From Streptomyces sp. NBC_00690 (lineage in GTDB: Bacteria > Actinomycetota > Actinomycetes > Streptomycetales > Streptomycetaceae), in assembly GCF_036226685.1 (NCBI RefSeq), contig NZ_CP109009.1:1-64000 (forward strand): 64,000 bases of DNA, given 5' to 3'. The translations under genes were made by a program, and so were the position numbers. Shown here piece after piece: positions 34,648-43,118 of this stretch (its first letter is position 1; every line of letters begins with the position of its first letter). The notes under the pieces are model-generated. The model had not been told where the DNA came from. It saw only the letters and a list, made by a program, of their open reading frames with translations, and ran no database searches.

Positions 34648-37194
34648 TCAGGTTCGGGCGGTGTAGACGGCGCTGCGGGGTGTTTCGGCGACGCGCTTCC
34701 ACTGGGTGAAGCCCGCTTGTTCGGTCAGTTCGCGCAGCGCGCTTTCGCCCGCGTGGTTGCCGAGGGCGAGGGGCCCGTCCTGGGCTGCTGCCGCGGGTAG
34801 GCACAGGGTGGCGGACAGGGCCATGAAGAGCCGTCCGACGGGGTGGGTGTTGGTCATCGGGTCGGGTTCAGTGTTGGGTTCGACGACCATGAGGACGGCG
34901 CCCTGTTTGAGGCTGCGCCGGGTGCCTTCGAGGGCTGCGAGGGGGTCGCCCATGTCGTGGAGGCAGTTGAAGAAGGTCGCGAGGTCGGCCGGGGGGCGGG
35001 TGTTGTCGAGGTCGCCTGCTGCCACGGTGTGGAAGTGTGTGCGGTCGTCCAGTTCGCGTTCCTCTGCGATGATGCGGGCGCGTTCGATGGAGTCCTGGTG
35101 GTAGTCGTAGCCGTGGAAGACGGACCGGGGATATGCCTGGGCCATCAGGAGGGTGGAGTATCCGACGCCGCAGCCGATGTCTGCGACGGTCGCGCCGCGG
35201 GTCAGCCGCTCGTGGAGGCCGTCGATGGCGGGTATCCAGTTCTGGACGATGTTGGCCCGGTAGGCGGGTCGGAAGAACCGGGCGACGGCCTTGAACATCT
35301 GGGGCGGGTACTCGCTCCAGTCCACGCCGCCGCCGGTGCGGAAGCAGTCGGCGAGCCGGTCCTCGACCCGGTAGAGAGTCTGGAGGGCCGCGAAGATCCC
35401 GACGGCGGCGGTCGGGGATTCGGGGTCGGCCAGGACGCGGGCGTGGGAGTCGGGGAGTTCGTAGCGGCGTGGGCCGGTGCTGTCGCGGGTGGTGCGGAGA
35501 TATCCGGACCCGGCCTGGGTGTGCAGCCACTCGCGGATGTAGTGCTCCTGGGTGGCGGTGCGGTCGGCGAGTTCCGCCGCAGTGAGCGGACCGGCTCCGG
35601 CCAGTGCGCGGTAGAGGCCGAGACGGTCGCCCAGCGAGACCGCGAGACCGGTCGCGGCGGTCGCGGCGTCGGAGAACACGGTGTCCATGAAGTCTGCCGA
35701 GTCCTGCGCCAGGTAGGGTACGGCGGGTCGACCGGGGACGCCGGACACGGGGGCGGGGGCGATCGCGGTCCCGGGCATCTGCTGCAGGGTGGCCCTTTCG
35801 TGTGGAAGGGCTGCCGTCACGGCGGGCGGCTCGGTGAAGTCGATGCCGGGGGTCACTGCGCGCGGCTCGGCCAGTTCCGCGATCGCCCGGGTGAAGGCGT
35901 CGATGTCGGCGTCGGTGGTGTAGGCGTAGAAGGAGGCGCGGGTGGTGGCGGGCAGCCCGAAGCGGACGCAGGCGGGGCGTGCGCAGAGATGACCGACCCG
36001 GATGGCGATGCCGCGCCGGTCGAGATGGTCTCCGATGTCGTCGGGAAAATGGTCCTTGACGGCGAAGGAGATCGCCGGCCCGCGGTCGACGGTGTCGGCC
36101 GGGCCGACGATGCGTACGCCCTTGATGGCGGACAGTGCGTCCAGGGCGCGTGCGGTGAGCCGGTCGTGGTGGGCGGCGAGAGCTGTCCGGTCCAGGTGGT
36201 CGAGGTAGGTGCATGCGGCGGCGAGAGCGATGGTCTGGGCGATGACGGGGGTGCCGGCTTCGAAGCGGTGGGGAGGCAGGGCGTACTCGGCGCCGGTCAT
36301 CGTCACGGATTCGTTCATTTCTCCGCCTGTGAGGAACGGCGGCATCGACTTCAGGATGTCGGGGCGGCCCCACAGGACGCCGATGCCGGTCGGGCCGCAC
36401 ATCTTGTGCCCGGAGAAGGCCAGGAAGTCGACGCCGAGGTCGTGCACGTCCACGGGCATGTGCGGTACCGACTGGCAGGCGTCGAGCACCGTGAGCGCCC
36501 CGACCTCGCGGGCCCGCGTGACCAGTTCGTGGACGGGGTTGATCGTGCCGTAGACGTTGGACTGGTGGGTGAAGGCCAGAACCCGCGTGCTGGCGTCCAC
36601 GGTCTTGTCCAGTTCGTCCAGATCGAGCCTCCCCTCGGGGGTGATGCTCAGCCACCGCAGCTCCGCGCCGGTGTGACGGCACAACTGCTGCCAGGGCATC
36701 AGATTCGAGTGGTGCTCCATCTCCGTGATGACCACGCTGTCGCCCGGTCCCAGGGCCCGGCTCCGTAAGTCCCGGGGCGCATGGGAGGCGTTCATCAGTG
36801 AGTAGGCGACCAGGTTCAGTGCCTCGGAGGCGTTCTTGGTCGCCACGATCTCATCGGGGGCCCCGCCGACGAAGGCCGATATCCGCGCCCGCGCCCGCTC
36901 CAGGAGGTCGGTCGCCTCCCGGGCCAGCTCATGGTGGCTGCGGTGGACATTCGCATTGTGCAGCCGGTAGTAGTCCGTCTCGGCGTCCAGCACGCTCTGG
37001 GGCTTCTGCGAGGTGGCCGCGCTGTCCAGGTAGACCAGAGGCATGCCCCCGTTGACCGTGCGCTGCAGGATGGGGAAGTCGCCTCGTACCTCAGCCGCGT
37101 CCAGGACACCGGTACTCGTCCGCCCGTTCCGGGCCGACGAGACCGCCTGGTGCGCGGCGCATATACAGGACGTGCTCATACTGCTCGCGTTCAT
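34648..37194 (-). CDS. Cysteine desulfurase fused to SAM-dependent methyltransferase
   Basis: 848 residues from ATG 37194 behind AAAGG. Residues 30-445 are a SufS-type (group II) PLP cysteine desulfurase: HH in EMEHHSNL (160-162), Asp in VLDACQS, PLP lysine K264 in SGHKMCGPTG, and the persulfide cysteine C404 in RVGHLCARP. A linker of about 50 residues leads to residues 500-848, a winged-helix dimerisation part (SLGDRLGLYRALAGAGPLTA) plus class I methyltransferase with VADIGCGVGYS and FFNCLHDMGDP, resembling the Rv2258c group. Both catalytic sites look intact. The enzyme could make sulfane sulfur and methylate the product or a thiol made from it. It starts the minus-strand biosynthetic locus. 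No SufE/SufU partner gene is visible. Confidence 0.87.
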   Translation of the reverse strand: MNASSMSTSCICAAHQAVSSARNGRTSTGVLDAAEVRGDFPILQRTVNGGMPLVYLDSAATSQKPQSVLDAETDYYRLHNANVHRSHHELAREATDLLERARARISAFVGGAPDEIVATKNASEALNLVAYSLMNASHAPRDLRSRALGPGDSVVITEMEHHSNLMPWQQLCRHTGAELRWLSITPEGRLDLDELDKTVDASTRVLAFTHQSNVYGTINPVHELVTRAREVGALTVLDACQSVPHMPVDVHDLGVDFLAFSGHKMCGPTGIGVLWGRPDILKSMPPFLTGGEMNESVTMTGAEYALPPHRFEAGTPVIAQTIALAAACTYLDHLDRTALAAHHDRLTARALDALSAIKGVRIVGPADTVDRGPAISFAVKDHFPDDIGDHLDRRGIAIRVGHLCARPACVRFGLPATTRASFYAYTTDADIDAFTRAIAELAEPRAVTPGIDFTEPPAVTAALPHERATLQQMPGTAIAPAPVSGVPGRPAVPYLAQDSADFMDTVFSDAATAATGLAVSLGDRLGLYRALAGAGPLTAAELADRTATQEHYIREWLHTQAGSGYLRTTRDSTGPRRYELPDSHARVLADPESPTAAVGIFAALQTLYRVEDRLADCFRTGGGVDWSEYPPQMFKAVARFFRPAYRANIVQNWIPAIDGLHERLTRGATVADIGCGVGYSTLLMAQAYPRSVFHGYDYHQDSIERARIIAEERELDDRTHFHTVAAGDLDNTRPPADLATFFNCLHDMGDPLAALEGTRRSLKQGAVLMVVEPNTEPDPMTNTHPVGRLFMALSATLCLPAAAAQDGPLALGNHAGESALRELTEQAGFTQWKRVAETPRSAVYTART

Positions 37195-38608
37195 GATTGC
37201 CTTTCGGGTATGCGCTTGTTTCGGGGCCGCCTGATGATTTGCGTACTCCAGCCCGGGAAAGTGCATATGCCGAATGTCAGCGGTAGCAGTTTCTGGCCTG
37301 CGCACGAACTGTTTCCAGCCCACCGTCAGTGAGCCGGGTGGTTCTGCACAAGTCTCCGGCGGGCTGCGGAAGCGACAGTTCACGGCACCGTTAAGCAATA
37401 CGGTCCGAGGCGGCAGCGGCACACTACGAGGGGAGTCGGTGGCGGCCTTTGGTGCGGTGCGAAACGTCCCTGTGAGCACCGGGCAAGGGGTCGGCGATGT
37501 CGCTGGGAAGTTTCGCCGGGCTGGTTCGCCCTCCGGTCAGCCCCCTGCTGGAAATGCGGGGTCGTGGAAGACGCGATCCAGTGCGCGGGCAGGGTTTCGC
37601 TGGGACGCGGGAATTGTGGAGCCTCGGGGTGGAGGTCCCTTCTTCCGGGTCATGCAGAGCCGCTGATGCGTCGTCTTCCCGGATGGTCCGCGTGGGGTGC
37701 GTCCGGGTGGGTGATCGGGCCCGGGACGATGCGGCTGTGGGGCCCCGGAGCCGAGAGCGCGGGGACGGGGGCGGGGCAGCTCGGAATCGCCGTGGTAGCG
37801 GCTTGGCTGGCGGGCCTTGGGGTGGGGCGGGGACGGACGGCCACTCCTGGAATGGGGCCGGAACGTCATCAGCGCGGCGGGTACTACCGGCACCAGGCGG
37901 TCGTGTTGGCCGTACCGGCACGGCGTATCTACGCCGGCAGGCGAAGAGTCGGTGGAGCACCTCTACGGATGGAGGCGCACTCGCCCCTGCGGGGCGCGCC
38001 TTGCGGGATGCGGAACGACAGGGCGCCTGGGCGTGTTTCGGTCCTGGGGGGCGGTGGTTCAGCGCGGCAAAGGGGGCGCGGTCTGCGCCAACCGTGTCCG
38101 GGGCGGTCCAGTAGAGGGAGAGCGCGTCGTCGGGTTCGCGGTGACGAGGCCCCCATCATGTCGTCGATTCCTCCGCCGGGGCGGGTGACATTGGTGTCGC
38201 CACAGCCGTTCGACGGTGAGGAGTCTTCGGTGCATCGGCGACGGCCGCCGCGTGCCGGCCGCACGCCAGGGTTCCGCTTCAGCCTCAGACGGCCTGTCCG
38301 CTTCGCAACCTTGACAAAACGGATGTGTTCAGTTGGACGCCGGGTTAAGCGAAGGCCACCTCTGCGGGATGACAAGGGGAAGCGGACAGCGCCCGCCGAT
38401 AGGCGGAAGCCTCTCCGGCACCCTGCCGGGGCGGTCCCTGGTCCGGCATCCGACGTCACTCGATACCCCCGCGTCCCAGAGGATCATTTCGCCCGCCGGG
38501 CGGGCTGCGGGCAGGGAAATCCGCCGCTCTTTCGCCGTGGGAAGCTGTCAGGAAAGGCACACCTGGCGTCGTCATCAGGTGTACCGATCGTGAGAATTGA
38601 GGGCGCTG
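37195..38608. other. 1.4-kb intergenic region between the biosynthetic locus and its putative regulator
   Basis: Very G-rich on the plus strand, with several long open frames on both strands but none with ribosome site, domain or normal protein composition. Contains a GC palindrome GCCCGCCGGGCGGGC near 38490 and TTGACA at 38311. Must carry the promoter of the desulfurase fusion (just left of 37200-37300, where base composition is more balanced) and that of the TPR regulator. Confidence 0.5.
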
Positions 38609-40006
38609 ATGCCCGAGGTGCGGTCCCCCAATACGAGACTGCGGTCACTGCTCGCTGAATGTTCCTGGAGCGGGGCAGACCTGGCGCGGGCAGTCAACAG
38701 CGCGGGCCGGGAAGCCGGGCTGGCCCTGCGCTATCAGAGACCGTCGGTAGCCCAGTGGCTGTCCGGGAGCGTGCCGCGCTCTCCGGGTCCCGAGCTGGTG
38801 GCGGAAGCGCTGACCCGGCATCTCGGCCGCACCGTGACCCCCGCACAGGCCGGCTTCAGTACCCAGCGGCCCGCCGGGGCGTTGGAGTGCCCCAGCACGA
38901 CCCGCGCGCTGCGTACCCTGGCCGTCGAGGCGGCGCGGCAGACAGCGCACGTCTACTCGGTCGAGCGGCTCTCCCGGGTCCCCCGCGTGGCCGGTTCCGG
39001 CCGGTACCAGGCCGTCTCCGCCGTGGACCACGAGCTGGACCTGTCCCTCACGGTCGTTCAGGGGATACGCGACCTCACCGCGTTCTTCGTGCGGACCAGC
39101 CGCCTGCTGGGCGCGGAAGGAGTGCGCGCCGCGCTGACCGCCTGCCTCACCAGCATTGCGCACTGCCTCAGTCTGCAGACCCGCCCCGCTGTCCACTGGG
39201 AACTTCGGAGGGCCGCCGCCACGCTCACGCGCCTGTGCGGCTCTGTCTACGATGACGACGAACTCTATGGAACCGCGCAGGAGTTCTACTACGTGAGCGC
39301 GGCTCTGGCGGACGAGTCCGGCGACCGGGCCCATCTCGCCGCAGCCCTGCGGGCCCTCAGCATGCAGGCACGGCATCTGGGTCATTACCCGGCCGCCCTG
39401 GACCTCGCACAGGCCGCGGTCGACCAGGGCCGGCAGGGCAGGCCAGGAAGCCTTGCCCTTCTCCACGGACAGCTCGCCGCCTCCTTCGCCGCCTTACAGG
39501 ACGGCCCGTCAGCAGAGCAGAGCCTGAGGACCGCCGATACCTACATCGTGCTGCACAGCGCCTCCCCGCAACCCTCGCCCTCCAGTGCACGAGTGATCCG
39601 GGCACAGCACGCCTACCACCACGCGACAGTCGCCTGGCACCTGGGAGAACGCACGCGGGCGATCACAGCGCTGAAACTCTGCCTGCGCCTGTGTCCGGCG
39701 GAGATGTCCCACCCGCGGGCCATCGTCCTGGCCCGGATCGCCGAGATGCAGGCCCAGGAAGGCCACCTGGACCGGGCGTGCGAGACATGGTCGCACTTCC
39801 TCACCCACAGGTCGCTCGCCCGTTCCCGGAGTATCGAGAGCGCCGTCGTCGTCATGCAGGCGACGCTCGCCCCCCACCGTGACCGGGCTGACGCCCGCGC
39901 TCTGCTCCAGCGAGCCATTCCGCCCGGCACGGCCCCCGGCAGGCCGTCCACCGCGCCATCCCCGTACCTGTCCTTCCTGACCAGTCCCCACCCGCCGAGG
40001 CCATGA
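38609..40006 (+). CDS. TPR-type transcriptional regulator (XRE-like N-terminus), putative pathway regulator
   Basis: 465 residues. ATG 38609 lies 7 bases after GAGGG; a TTG 12 bases upstream is the alternative. The first 65 residues (NTRLRSLLAECSWSGADLAR to RPSVAQWLSGSVPR) form a helix-turn-helix of the XRE type in which WLSG..P is characteristic of Streptomyces TPR regulators. From about 180 onwards TPR-like helices (YYVSAALADESGDRAHLAAA, HLGHYPAALDLAQAAVDQG, AYHHATVAWHLGERTRAI). Ends in a Pro-rich tail. Such proteins act as development or metabolite switches, sometimes with a peptide or small-molecule signal. It is divergent from the biosynthetic locus, about 1.4 kb away, so a role in its control is likely but not shown. 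Confidence 0.75.
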   Translation: MPEVRSPNTRLRSLLAECSWSGADLARAVNSAGREAGLALRYQRPSVAQWLSGSVPRSPGPELVAEALTRHLGRTVTPAQAGFSTQRPAGALECPSTTRALRTLAVEAARQTAHVYSVERLSRVPRVAGSGRYQAVSAVDHELDLSLTVVQGIRDLTAFFVRTSRLLGAEGVRAALTACLTSIAHCLSLQTRPAVHWELRRAAATLTRLCGSVYDDDELYGTAQEFYYVSAALADESGDRAHLAAALRALSMQARHLGHYPAALDLAQAAVDQGRQGRPGSLALLHGQLAASFAALQDGPSAEQSLRTADTYIVLHSASPQPSPSSARVIRAQHAYHHATVAWHLGERTRAITALKLCLRLCPAEMSHPRAIVLARIAEMQAQEGHLDRACETWSHFLTHRSLARSRSIESAVVVMQATLAPHRDRADARALLQRAIPPGTAPGRPSTAPSPYLSFLTSPHPPRP

Positions 40007-40443
40007 AGCCCCGGCCCGCCCGGCGGGCCCATATTGAACCGCGCCCCCCGGTCCGCAGCGCAGACTGTGCGACAGCAGGTGAAGGGACTGGGAACGTCGC
40101 GCGCGAGGCAAGATCAACGGCCAAGGAGCCACGGTAGTAGCTTCGGCCGCCTGCTCCAGGAGTTCGGCGATCTTCAATTCCGGTCCTGCCCATCGCCGCA
40201 TCTGGTGGGCGGACCTGCAGGAAGGGCCCGCTTCGGCCAGTCCGGCCGAAGGGAAGGGGAGGACCCTGGAGGTGCGGCTGGCACGCAGCGGGCCTGCGCG
40301 ATGTGCCACGAGCCGCCGCCCTCGGGCTCGGCCCCGCAGCGCCGGTAGCCGTGGCCTCGACCTCATGGCCGCCCACACGATGGGACGCGGACCCGCCTGC
40401 CCGACGTGCGACCACCGCCTCGCCCCCGGCTACTTCACCTGAT
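40007..40443. other. Gene-free stretch before the inverted-repeat element
   Basis: About 430 bases without a convincing gene. It ends in CCTGAT (40438-40443), the left copy of the target duplication of the element that follows. Confidence 0.45.
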
Positions 40444-40523
40444 TGGCTTTGTTCACGAGAACGGACAGCAGATGTTCACCACCTCCGGAGGCACCCCCCA
40501 GTCGGTGACTGTTCGATTCTCAC

Positions 40524-40571
40524 TTGTCAGGGTTGCCTGACAAGAATGCGATTGTCAGGGTAGCCTGACAG
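40524..40571 (+). promoter_or_regulatory. Twin palindromic operators upstream of the HTH gene
   Basis: TTGTCAGGGTTGCCTGACAA (40524-40543) and TTGTCAGGGTAGCCTGACAG (40552-40571): two palindromes of TGTCAGG-4-CCTGACA, centres 28 bp apart, which places them on nearly the same face if the helix turns are about 2.7. They lie 31-78 bases before the start codon at 40602, so they probably overlap the promoter and serve for autoregulation. Confidence 0.82.
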
Positions 40572-40601
40572 CCTGTTGCCGTAGATGCAGGAGGAAGCGC
40601 C

Positions 40602-41189
40602 ATGTGGGATGACGACCGCGACGGACGTCGTGAGCACGAGGGCCTGGCCCGCGCCCTGGACGCGAGCGGGGCACCGGACGGGAGGATCTGGAACGGGCGC
40701 GCCTGGCAGGAGTGGGACTCCTGGAGCGAGACCGGCTTGGTCACCTTCCCGCTGCGCGCCGGCGGCCCGACAGCGCTGCGCGCCGAGTGCCAGTGCGTCT
40801 GGCACGGCCCGGCCCGCCCGCTCGACGCGGACCCGTCGGTCACTGCGGCCGCGGTGAAAGCCGACTGGGAGCAGCACATCGCCGCCGCCACCGTCGCTAT
40901 GCCGCCACGCGACGTCGAAGAGGAGATGGGCGACCTGGTCCTGCGGCTCTCCGCTCTCGCCCAGGAACGCCCGCTCGCCGCCCTCGGCGCGCTGCGTGAA
41001 CTGGAAGGGATGATCGAGCCGCAGCGAGTGATCGCGGTGGGTCAGGCCCGGCGCCAGGGCGACTCCTGGCAGAAGGTCGCCGACGCGCTCGGCGTCGCCC
41101 GCCAAAGCGCCTGGGAGAAGTACCAGTTCGCTGGGACCGGGGCGGACGTCGATGCCGCCTATGCGAAGGCCGCACCGCCTGTCTCCTGA
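40602..41189 (+). CDS. Cargo HTH protein of the inverted-repeat element
   Basis: 195 residues from ATG 40602 behind AGGAGGAA. The first 90 residues are Trp-rich with no known fold (GRIWNGRAWQEWDSWSETGL, then ECQCVWHGPARPL); the middle is helical (DVEEEMGDLVLRLSALAQER); the C-terminal 60 residues hold a helix-turn-helix (GDSWQKVADALGVARQSAWEKYQ) like those of small Streptomyces DNA-binding proteins. The twin operators upstream and its position inside an inverted-repeat element suggest it represses its own gene and perhaps binds similar sites elsewhere. No transposase motif (no DDE or HUH). It is the only gene in the element. Confidence 0.75.
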   Translation: MWDDDRDGRREHEGLARALDASGAPDGRIWNGRAWQEWDSWSETGLVTFPLRAGGPTALRAECQCVWHGPARPLDADPSVTAAAVKADWEQHIAAATVAMPPRDVEEEMGDLVLRLSALAQERPLAALGALRELEGMIEPQRVIAVGQARRQGDSWQKVADALGVARQSAWEKYQFAGTGADVDAAYAKAAPPVS

Positions 41190-41297
41190 GAGGCATCGGG
41201 TCCCTGTGTATGAGCTGTTCGATTCCCACGGTTCGCTCAGGTGCCGCCGGAAGTGGTGAACACCTGCTGTCCGTTCTCGTGAACAAAGCCACCTGAT

Positions 41298-42157
41298 CTG
41301 AGCACGCTTTTTGCGGTGGGCGCGGCCGTACGGCCGCGTGGCGGGAACGCGCACGGAAGGGTTCGGCGGAGGTGTCCGTGCGACGGCTACGCGATCGGGT
41401 GGGCCGTGGGGGCACGGCCAGCCTGTTGCAAAAACGGCGGCACTGCGACAGCACGCGCCCGGGGCCACGGGCTTCCCCGACGAACGGTAGATGGTGGACC
41501 AGGACGAGACGCGCGGCCTGGTACTGGCCCGTTCATGCCGCAGGACGTCGACCCGGACGGCACCGTAAGGTCCTCGCACGATGCTGTGGTCTCCAACCCG
41601 GGCGGCCGGCGCCACCGCGGTCTGCGGGTCCAGGGCGGCCAGGTGGGACGCCGCCCCCAGTGCCCATGTGTGCGTGTGCCGCTCCGGGCTGTCGGGAGAG
41701 GCAAACGAGGCGATAGTGCCGCTGCAGGCCGAAGAACTCGGCGACGTCGAGGTCGCGGCACCGCTCATTGATCCGGTGACCCGCTTCGCTCGCGCCTACC
41801 TGCGCGAGGCGGCCTCCTGATCTGGGGTGGTCTCCGGGAAACGGCGCGATGACCATGTGCGGATCGGTAGCGGTGCCGGCGAACCGCCGCTGAACGACCT
41901 GGACGACGAGCAGATCCAATAGCTTCGGGGCGAGCTCGCCCCGAAGGTAGAGGAGCTGGGTCCGAACCCGCCAAGAAGGTAAGACGGGCTTCCTTGGCCG
42001 TGCTGGTGTCGCAACCGTCACTACCAAGGGAGCCGTTCGTTCATGCCCACGGCCGCACCCGTACCTCTGTCCGGATGATCACCCGCGCCGCACACCTCGA
42101 ACGAAATCGGGTGTGCCACAACGCACTCAGATGTGTGCGCATCGGCCTGGGGGTGGC
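41298..42157 (+). other. Stretch with gene relics, no intact gene
   Basis: Two pieces look formerly coding on the plus strand: about 41690-41820 (SGEANEAIVPLQAEELGDVE to AYLREAAS, stop at 41820) and about 41880-41985 (DDLDDEQIQ, stop, LRGELAPKVEELGP). They have normal composition but no start and contain in-frame stops. Family not recognised; the rest shows nothing. Confidence 0.4.
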
Positions 42158-42751
42158 TCATTGTGCGCACATGGCGAACGCACGGGAGGTACCGCGGTGC
42201 TGCTTGGTGAACCAGCTGTTCGGCTCGTCACCGGAGGGCGCGTTCGCGTCCAAGTCGTCCAACGAGTTGCCGAAGCCGTTGAGATAGGGGCGGGAGTCGA
42301 AGCCGCCGCCGACGAGCTGGGTGCCCTCCGGGCAGGTCGCGGAGATGTATTCACCCGGGTCGGACCAATCCGATGCCACGACGATCGGCGGCGTGGAGGA
42401 GGCGGGGGAGCACATGGCGTATGCCTGCGACCTACCGGCCAGCCTTCTGATGAACCACGAGTTCGGCTCGTCCGGGGAAGGGGCGTCGGCGGTCTGCTCG
42501 TCCAGCACATGGCCCAGTGAGCTGACAACAGGTTGGGAGTCGTGACCACCGCCGACAAGCGTCGTGCCCTGCGGGCACGTCGCCGAGATGTAGTCACCCC
42601 TTCCCGACCACCCCGACTTCACCACGATCGGTACGGACGGCGCCGCGGCCCTGGCCTGGGCCACGACAGAGGCGGCCCCAGTGCTCTGCACCGTGGCGAC
42701 AACCGCCGAAGCGGCTAGTGCGCTGGCAATCCACTTCTTCCTCGCCTGCAC
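42158..42751 (-). CDS. Secreted protein with two copies of a Cys-containing repeat
   Basis: 197 residues from GTG 42751 (GAGGAG ribosome site). Signal peptide (ARKKWIASALAASAVVATVQ, cut near ARAAAPS). The mature part is two repeats of about 75 residues: VVKSGWSGRGDYISATCPQG with LVGGGHDSQP, and VVASDWSDPGEYISATCPEG with LVGGGFDSRP, each followed by DAPSPDEPNSWF/NAPSGDEPNSWF and ending A-AMC. Two Cys per repeat suggest one disulfide each. This pattern (W...ATCPxGTxLVGGG) is common in small exported Streptomyces proteins of unknown function. No catalytic residues seen. Confidence 0.78.
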   Translation of the reverse strand: MQARKKWIASALAASAVVATVQSTGAASVVAQARAAAPSVPIVVKSGWSGRGDYISATCPQGTTLVGGGHDSQPVVSSLGHVLDEQTADAPSPDEPNSWFIRRLAGRSQAYAMCSPASSTPPIVVASDWSDPGEYISATCPEGTQLVGGGFDSRPYLNGFGNSLDDLDANAPSGDEPNSWFTKQHRGTSRAFAMCAQ

Positions 42752-43118
42752 AAGCACTCCTCGAGTGTTCAGGTCGGCGTGCGCCGGCTGGAGTCCAGCC
42801 TCCCCGATCATCCGTCGCGCCTGAACCCCGGCCGGGAAGACCACTCCTCTGCTGCGAAACGCCATTCATTCGGCGTAGTCCGTGGGCAAGATCATGGCGG
42901 ACGCCGGCCAATGTGATCATGCACGCCCGGCGTGCTGAGATCGCCGACGCGATCAACGGGCGGCACCGCAACCCCGGGTACTCCCGGACGTCGAGCTGCC
43001 CCCACCGGCCGGGGTGGGGCGACGGCCCGGTGAGCGTGGCCCTCCGGGGGCTTCCCGGGGGGCGCTTGTGGTGTCTGGCGAATACCGCAAGGATGCCGGA
43101 CGTCGGGGTGGTGGTGGG

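Larger units (their letters stand above)
40444..41291. mobile_element. 848-bp inverted-repeat element with target duplication, carrying one HTH gene
   Basis: The ends 40444-40494 and 41241-41291 are inverted repeats of 51 bases with three mismatches, starting TGGCTTTGTTCACGAGAACG and ending ...CCGGAGGCAC. CCTGAT lies directly outside both ends (40438-40443 and 41292-41297), a 6-bp target-site duplication. No transposase is inside, so it would have to be moved in trans. The cargo is a regulator-like gene with its own operators. I do not know this element family. Confidence 0.85.

Noticed and set aside
34843..36768. Plus-strand frame of about 640 codons opposite the desulfurase-methyltransferase
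   Set aside because: Shadow of GC-rich codons: Gly/Val/Arg/Asp-biased, no ribosome site or domain, while the minus strand has two complete enzyme domains.
37564..38658. Plus-strand 364-codon frame upstream of the TPR regulator
   Set aside because: Arg/Gly/Pro-rich, no ribosome site, no domain, overlaps the start of a real gene in another frame.
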